Shown: one piece after another, positions 57,431 through 64,000 of the stretch
Layout: each line of letters opens with the position of its first letter
Position numbering within the stretch: the first letter of the stretch is position 1
Position numbers and translations under genes: made by a program
NCBI GenBank assembly: GCA_026929865.2
Contig: CM049400.1
Location: forward strand, 20,602,501-20,666,500
Reading direction: 5' to 3'
DNA from: Hyperoplus lanceolatus
Lineage: Eukaryota > Chordata > Actinopteri > Uranoscopiformes > Ammodytidae
Length of the DNA stretch: 64,000 nucleotides
Notes under the pieces: model-generated
Database searches by the model: none
Told to the model about the DNA's origin: nothing
Seen by the model: the letters and a program-made list of their open reading frames with translations, nothing else

Positions 57431-58492
57431 TGACACTATTTCTGCACTGCTTGCGTTCAATAAAATCTCGTTTTAATGATCATTGTTGTTGTCTTTGCTT
57501 TTGTGATGCTCGTCTCTACAGAGCTTGTATTGCATATTTGAACTTTGATTTGAGACACTGTATGTGAAAAGGGTAAATAATAGATAATCATAAAACGTTG
57601 CCAGTTTAGCGTCTTAGCGTCCTGTGATCACCGCTCCTAGTAAACACCGGTTTGAAAACCCAGCGTAGCACCACACACGGCAGCAATCGGTTGCAAGTAG
57701 GCTAGCAGACATATCCTGTAATACAATTAGCAAGCCAAGTATAGGCCTACCTTTCATAAGTTGCTGCCTGATTGGAAGTGTCTCACAGATCGTTTATCCA
57801 GCTGGGTCATAGCGGCTAGCTGCGGTGTTGTTCAAAACTGCTTCACAATGTCCAGCTTTTCTTAAAAGGTCCTTTCCTCAATAAAAAACTTCCCCAGTAA
57901 ATTGGCCATTAAATCCACTCCTTCTCCTCTGTAATCCACTGTGTGTTTCGACAAATGGAAAGTAATGTCGGCTAGCTAGCGGTAGTTCAAGTCATGGACC
58001 TATAAAGAAGGTTCAAGTAGGCTACTTTCCCTCCCGATTGCGACAAGGCCTGATAGAAAGACTAGTCGTGTAAAATGATACGCCCAACTCAGAAAGCTTG
58101 AAATCTGATTGGTTAAAGAACACGTCAATCACAACAACAGCGAAGGGATTCTCCTTTATATGTCCATGCCTCGGACAGATATTTTTTTTTACCCGGAGCC
58201 AGTGCAGGGAAATAATCTGATTGGATAAGGCTTGAATATATATTAGTACACTGGAGGCAGCGCAGCCGAAGGAAAGACAATTCAATTACGTATTGAGACA
58301 TTTAGACTACGTGAACAAACTCTTTAAACTAGATAGAATTATTGAAAACATGTTATATATTAAAATGTATAAATGATATATTTAATAAGAAATATAATAA
58401 TTTATTAATAATATATAATTTCTTTTTTCTGAAAATCTTTAGGCCAGCAGGGAAAGCTTTGCTGGCCCTGACGGCCCGCCACTGCCCAGAGC

Positions 58493-58880
58493 AAATGTGT
58501 AGTAAGAGCAAATGTAAGCTGAGAAATATATTGTACACTGCGGCTATATGTAGATTTTTCCAATTTAATAATGGTTCAATGTCATTAATCTGGCAGCACT
58601 GCAATAAATAACTATCAATTTCTTAAATTAAAAACTGATCACATAGCTCATATTTTTGCAACACAACAGGTTTCTTAAATATCTGAAATATCCCTTTAAA
58701 GCTAAACAACCTATGTTGTTATCTAAGGCCATTCATTTTGAAAAGGAGCCAATTTAAACCCTGGTTTCTTCAATTAATTAAGAGGTGCAACTAACAATTA
58801 TTTTTTTTCTTTATTTAACCCTTTAAAAACCCTTTAATGTGAGTTCTTTAATGGTTTAACTGTTTGGACTATAAATGATG
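58493..58880. other. Unassigned DNA between the hAT element and the second L1
   Basis: AT-rich; no gene recognised. Confidence 0.4.
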
Positions 58881-58892
58881 ACTTCCGGGTTA

Positions 58893-60349
58893 AGGCCCGT
58901 CTACACCAAAGATTCGCAACAAGACGGCTTAAGACTTGCGACGCCTTGCAACGAGCCTGTCTGCAACATTCTAAAACCATTCAGTCTACACCGCTGCAAC
59001 TGGTAGAGACGGTGGCCGGTTTCCATAGCAGTGGCAAACGTTCTTGCACAGCTGAGAGCCGAAACAGCATCGGCACCACACACTCCTTCAACATTATAAT
59101 AGCCTACTATGCACATAAGAATTAATGAGATTAGGCTACAATAATTCAATAATAGGCAAGGCTACATTTTCCTAATTTTATTTTGAAAATGACAGGCTGG
59201 TTTGTTATGCAAAACACATCACACCTGGATGACCATTTCAGTATTGCCGTGTTGTATGCCTAATCTCTGTATTAGACAATTAATAGCCTATCTTTGACTG
59301 CCATTTAGCCTACCAAGCCATTGATGAGAGCACTGACAACCCAGATATGCTATAGCTTAGTCCCGATGTGCATAGGCTCTAGGCCTACGTTCGCTATGTT
59401 GATGGAAAGCAGCTTCTGCTTTTTTTGCGCCCGTTAATGTTTGTAGCCTATTGCCCCATTCTTCTTTCTAAAAAGCAGTTAATGTAAATGTGTTTCTTAT
59501 GTGCGGCGCACTGTATAATATTAAGATAATGTCCTGTCATCAGACACACAGCCTACCGGATGGATTTAACACATGGGTCGCTCCGTCCCGTTATCCAACT
59601 TGAGCTCTTTGTATGGGCAGAGATCGTTATTTAAAGTGTTTCTTCATAAAGTTTCTTGTTAAACGTTAGTAGAGGCTACTGTTTCCTTACCACCGGACCG
59701 CCGAGTCCAGCTGTGTGTTGTTTTGGGTTTGTCTCCAACGCCATGCGTAAACTGACGGGAGGAAAAAGGAAAAGAAAAAGAAACAAAACGGCCGACGAAC
59801 AAGAGTAAACACAGCGGGCCTTTAGTGGCCAAGAAAACCTTTTTTGCTTTGTGCTCTCACCTTTTTATCTCTCTCCCTCTTTTATTAGCCCACACCTACA
59901 GGCCTACACACACGTTCATTCTCACACATGTAGCCTAATGTTCAAGTCCAAGTGATGCTCATTATAGCCTACATTATAACCGACAATTTCTGGTGCCGAC
60001 CAGCGAGGCAGTGGACGTTCAAACGTTTAACCGACTAGTCCTGTTAATCAATAAGCCATAGTAGGTCTACTGCGGCGTTTTTATTTATTTAGCCTATTTA
60101 TTTTTACAGCCCACATGCTGGCTATTTCAGAACCAGGTGCTGTCTGCTTAGCCTACCTGCCGCCAGACTGATAGGCTATAGGCCTACGTGAAATAGGCCT
60201 AAATGTTTTAAAGTAGCCTGTGTCTTTCATAGCCTACTCACAACATGAATTAAAAAGGCATAATGTTACACCTTTCCTCACAGCAGCACTCATACGCTAT
60301 ACAGGATACTCTCTCTGTCACTCCGCTAGCGCTCGCTCTTTTCGCTCGA

Positions 60350-60385
<36 letters not shown>

Positions 60386-60802
60386 TTCTCGTAACACAGG
60401 CATTCTTCGCGGGGCTATATTTCCTAATATTTGTGACTTTCAGTTCAATTTTAGTGAAAATAAGAACACAATCAGAATAATAGAAATATTCAGAATAACC
60501 TGGCGGAACAGGTAGCTATTATTTCCGGAGACAATTAAGGCGTTATTCGGCAGCTGAGCCCAACCGAGGCCGGGGAAATGGGGGAAGAGCCTCTGGGGAG
60601 GGAGGTTGGAAGGGGCAAACAACCCATTCATTGCACTCTGCGTTCTAAAACTTGACCGGGAGACTTGACATGTTCAGTCTTTGGGGACTCCTTGCAACGG
60701 CATCAGCCACGGCGCAACTGTCAGTCTACACTGCTGCAACTTTCCCCTGCGACGTTCTAAAACCGTTTCATCTCGTCGCGAATCTTTGGTGTAGACGGGC
60801 CT
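58893..60802. mobile_element. Harbinger-like non-autonomous element, 1.9 kb, inside L1
   Basis: Inverted ends AGGCCCGTCTACACCAAAG / CTTTGGTGTAGACGGGCCT with TTA on each side (58890-58892 and 60803-60805). The intact L1 at 43670 has a single TTA at this spot, so TTA is a 3-bp target duplication, typical of PIF/Harbinger. No transposase is seen. The core at 59500-60010 is shared with 6915-7912 and 30871-31861. Confidence 0.88.
60355..60383. repeat. (CA)14 microsatellite
   Basis: Uninterrupted CA repeat in the Harbinger-like element. Confidence 0.95.
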
Positions 60803-60933
60803 TTACAGAGCATGCGGTAGGCACGATCGCTCTATAGCTCCCACAAAATATTTCAGACCTAACTGATTAAACCCTATTCTCGTCGATTTTTTTGTGCTTG
60901 TGTTGCCGGTAACACTGATACTGTTTTGGAGAA

Positions 60934-61776
60934 ATGCCTAGAAGCAAGAAAAACGCAAAAAGAGATTCGGCAGGGTCAAATATGTCCTCGGACAGCGTGG
61001 TTAGCATGGACGTTGGTGCTAGCTCAGTGGCTGCCATTTCGGATCTGCTTGAACAGCATAGGGCAGCGATAGCCGCCGAGTTTAAATCATCTTTCGCCAG
61101 CATGGACGCTAAGCTGGACAGCATTCCAGGCCGTGGTCTCAAGCCAGGGGAAACGTATAACCGATCTCGAGGAGAATGCAGAAACTGTATGCGGACGCCT
61201 GGAGCAACTTGAGGCTACGTGCTCCTCACTGCAGGAAGATAACAAGCTGTTGAAAGCTAAACTAAACTATCGGATTTGGAAGGGAGAAGCAGGAGACAGA
61301 ACGTTCGTATTGTGGGCTTATCAGAGTCACTTGAGGGTGCGCGCCCCGCCGCCTTTTTCTCCGAGCTCCTCGTCGAGGTGTTTGGTGGTCAAGTTCTCCC
61401 TTCTCCCCCGGAGCTGGACAGGGCTCACCGCACTCTGGCACCCAAACCGGGCCCCCATGAGAGGCCGCGATCCGTCGTTATCCGCTTTCATTGATACCAG
61501 ACTAAAGACCTGATCATGAAAGAGGCACGTAAACACAGCGAGCTGGAGTACCACGGCCACAAGCTCCGGTTCTACGAGGACTACAGCGCGGAGGTCGTGA
61601 AGCAGCGGGCTGAATACAAGCGGGTCATGGCTGAGCTTTATCAGCGCGGTCTCCATCCTTCTCTTCTTCATCCTGCGAGGCTTCGTATTACTCTCCAGAG
61701 CGGCGAGAGAAAGTGGCTGCGGTCTGTCTCTGAAGCATCCAACTACATATCTACACTGGGTGTGAGTCCGTACTAA
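60934..61776 (+). pseudogene. L1 ORF1, second copy, frameshifted
   Basis: Begins MPRSKKNAKRDSAGSN, like the intact ORF1 at 42696-43529. The frame shifts near 61130, 61268 and 61495, and the protein is spread over three frames: VSSQGKRITDLEENAETV, then NVRIVGLSESLEG and RPRSVVIRFH, then LRFYEDYSAEVVKQ to STLGVSPY. All domains are present but not in one frame. Confidence 0.9.
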
Positions 61777-62477
61777 ATACGATTGCCTGCTGTGAGTATA
61801 CAATGTGGACAAATGCTCTTTTCATATCCCCAGCCAAACTCTCAGACTGATGGTACTATACGCATTTTTTCTCCTTTTTTTTTTTTTTTAAATGAGTAAA
61901 TTAGCTGGGTGAACGTGACATTTTTGTTGCTTGTCATTTTGACGTATTGTCTAGCTCACTCGCTTTTTTTATTTATATCTCTATTTTAAAACGGCTAGAT
62001 AAGCGTGTCTGTTCTTTATTTTATTTTATTTTTTATTTTTTTTTGCCATTTGGACAGATTGTCTAACTCACGCCTTGTTCTTTTTTTTGTATTTCGAATT
62101 TGTTGGTTGAGCACGGTATGTTTGTTTAGTGTGTTGTCATTTTGACAGTTTGCTGGATTGTTCATAGTGTTACTAGCTGTTATGGGGTGAATTGTACAAG
62201 ACTTATGTGGGAAGCTAGCACAGGTTAGAAAGTTAAGGCTTGGAATGTTTGTTGTGAGACTAGTAAGGGTCTTTCGGGGTTTGCTGTTTAGAGCAATATA
62301 TGGGGTGGGTTCTGGGTGGGATGGGGTGGTGTCAACTGGGCGTTTAGTTGATGGGTTATCATCTGCTGTGTTTTCAGTTATCTGTGCTTTCCTTTTTTTG
62401 TGTTTTTTTTCCTCTGTATTTTGCTACTCTTTTTGTTATCGGAGCAACTCTTTTTACTCTCACTATAACTGAGCTAG

Positions 62478-64000
62478 ATGAAGGGCAATCTTAATTTAAT
62501 TAGTTGGAATGTCAAGGGGCTAAATCACCAAGTGAAAAGGGGTAAGGTCTTAACCCACCTAAAACGGCTCAGGGCTGGAATAGTTTTCCTTCAAGAAACC
62601 CACTTACATGACTCTGACCATGGGCGACTAAGTAAATGCTGGCGTGGACAGTTTTTTCATTCTAATTTCAGGGCTAAGGCCAGGGGCACAGCTATCCTTA
62701 TTGATAGTAATATTCCTTTTGAGTCCTCAAACATTATATCAGACAAAAATGGACGTTTTATTATTGTTTCAGGCAAACTTTACAATAAGTCAGTCATCTT
62801 GGCCAACGTCTACGTGCAACGTTGATGATGTAGAATTCTTTAAGAGATTTTTTTCTCAACTCCCCGATCTCAACTCCCATTCTCTTATTCTTGGTGGGGA
62901 TTTTAATTGTTATCTAGATCCAGTCTTAGATCGCTCTTCCCCCATACTTGCCACTCTTAGCAGATCTGCAGGTTATATCAAATCATTCCTTGCTGATTAT
63001 AGCCTCTCTGATCCATACAGGTTTTTATACCCCACAGGAAGAGAATATTCATTCTTTTCACATGTCCACCACACTTACAGCCGAATTGATTATTTTTTTG
63101 TTGATAATTCATTGATGTCAGACCTAAAGTCATGCAGTATTGTGATCTCAGATCATGCTCCTCTGCTCCTTCAACTGGCTTTCTCTGACGTTGAGTATAC
63201 AAGAAGACTGTGGAGACTGGATCCATTGTTGCTCACAGATGAGAGTTTTCTTTTACACATCTCTACACATATTAAAACTTTTTTGAGTATAAATAAAACA
63301 CCAGATGCAACAATTTGGGAAGCCCTGAAAGCCTATTTGAGATGTGAAATTATATCATTTGCAGCATACAAAAATAAGTGTACAAAACAGAAACAAACTG
63401 AAATAGCTGATCAGATTCTGAACATAGACAGACAATATGCTAATTCACCTTCATCTGAACTTTACAAAGAACGTTTAAAACTTCAGACAGAATTCAACCT
63501 TATTTCCTCTCGTCAGGTTGCTGACCAGTTGCTTAGGAGAAGAAGTACTTTTTACGAGCATGGTGACAAGATTGGCAAACTCCTGGCCAATCAACTGCGC
63601 GGATTTAGAGCGAAGCAACTCATCCCTGGAATACGGACAGAGTGGGTGTACAACATCAGATCAGAAATTGATAAACGAAAAGTTCAAAACATTCTATTCA
63701 AATTTGTATAGTTCTGATTGTACAGTAGACGCAGCGGTGATGGAAACCTTTTTCAGTAACCTAAACATGCCTTCCCTTTCTCAAGACCTGAGACATAGCC
63801 TTGAGACACCTATTACTCAGAGGGAAATTATTGCAGCAATAACATCTATGCAATCAGGCAAATCTCCTGGTCCAGACGGACTTCCATCTGACTTTTTTAA
63901 GAAATTTTCAGCCGAATTATCGCCTTTTTTATGTTCCGTATTCTCAGACTCATTTGACTCAGGTAAACTCCCGCCTTCGTTCTACCAGGCCTGTATTTCC
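62478..64000 (+). pseudogene. L1 ORF2, second copy, frameshifted and cut by window end
   Basis: Starts NLISWNVKGLNHQ with the endonuclease motif FLQETHL. A 2-bp loss near 62815 (VYVQR where the other copy has VYAPNVDD) shifts the frame. The endonuclease then continues (LILGGDFNCYLDP, SRIDYFFVDN, ISDHAPLLL) at 62821-63640. A second 2-bp loss near 63643 ends that frame at 63711. The RT region resumes in another frame with SPGPDGLPSDFFKK up to the window edge. Confidence 0.9.

Larger units (their letters stand above)
50607..58484. mobile_element. hAT-ended element, 7.9 kb, containing a tandem array and a nested transposon
   Basis: The left end CAGTGGCGGGTGTGTCAGGG and the right end CCTGACGGCCCGCCACTG are inverted and flanked by a perfect 8-bp duplication CCCAGAGC (50599-50606 and 58485-58492). 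The termini are close to those of the hAT at 5388/29058. Without the nested 4-kb element (51214-55242) it is about 3.85 kb. No transposase is seen. Inside are four or five diverged tandem units, and near the right end a hAT-promoter-like region (58050-58260) similar to 5060-5170. Confidence 0.88.
58881..64000 (+). mobile_element. L1 retrotransposon, second copy, split by a Harbinger-like element; cut by window end
   Basis: The first 12 bp (ACTTCCGGGTTA) at 58881-58892 match the 5' end of the minus-strand L1 at 43670. The L1 then resumes at TTACAGAGC (60803), after a 1.9-kb insertion. ORF1 is frameshifted, and ORF2 runs off the window in the RT domain. It belongs to the same family as 37921-43670, with clearly more indels. 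Confidence 0.92.

Noticed and set aside
22410-58165. Word TTATATGTCCATG at 22412, 32725 and 58152 as a shared regulatory site
   Set aside because: Three short occurrences in unrelated contexts, with no extended similarity; could be chance or a common repeat fragment.
1-64000. CRISPR arrays, attachment sites or prokaryotic operons
   Set aside because: No regularly spaced short repeats with unique spacers and no bacterial-type gene organisation; all evidence is for a vertebrate genome.

Overview
This window reads as teleost fish genomic DNA that is mostly transposable elements. The one recognisable host gene is a four-exon piece of an ectonucleotide pyrophosphatase/phosphodiesterase gene, best matched to enpp2 (autotaxin), on the plus strand at 12797-15236. 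The fish call rests on the repeat set (DIRS with internal complementary region, ZMYM-type hAT, fish L1, ISL2EU-like, Harbinger- and TTAA-type elements, tRNA-derived SINEs) and on vertebrate exon/intron structure. No operon, CRISPR array or prokaryotic feature is present.

Layout. 1-5739: right part of a DIRS retrotransposon inserted in the C-terminal codons of a minus-strand hAT transposase, plus the hAT end and about 350 bp of flank. The same unit recurs, more complete, at 20737-29406 (positions 1-5739 match 23671-29406 almost base for base). 5740-12796: Harbinger-like element, Ty3/Gypsy gag remnant, small MITE, and a TTAA-flanked element inside a palindromic hAT-like repeat. 12797-15236: enpp2-like exons, one intron carrying a second TTAA element. 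15331-19831: a 4.5 kb hAT-type inverted-repeat element (perfect 8-bp target duplication) right after the last exon, holding a 600-bp hAT MITE, nested palindromes and a SINE. 29407-33571: three more hAT-type elements. 33572-37903: no gene seen; a long CA microsatellite and a CpG-rich patch. 37921-43670: near-intact L1 on the minus strand with a perfect 17-bp target duplication. 44732-48730 and 51214-55242: two direct copies of a 4-kb element with about 1.4-kb terminal inverted repeats that carry a promoter-like region and 5' exons of an ISL2EU-like gene. The second copy sits inside a 7.9-kb hAT-ended element (50607-58484) built from diverged tandem units of about 0.58 kb. 58881-64000: a second L1, plus strand, whose first 12 bp are split from the rest by a 1.9-kb Harbinger-like element.

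The features are layers of nested insertions rather than a pathway. Several can be proved from the sequence because target duplications, or an undisturbed second copy, show the site before insertion: DIRS in hAT, Harbinger in L1, the TTAA element in a hAT palindrome, the ISL2EU-like element in a tandem-repeat hAT. Many coding frames break at homopolymer runs, and the two copies of the large duplication differ mainly in homopolymer length, so part of the apparent decay may be sequencing error.
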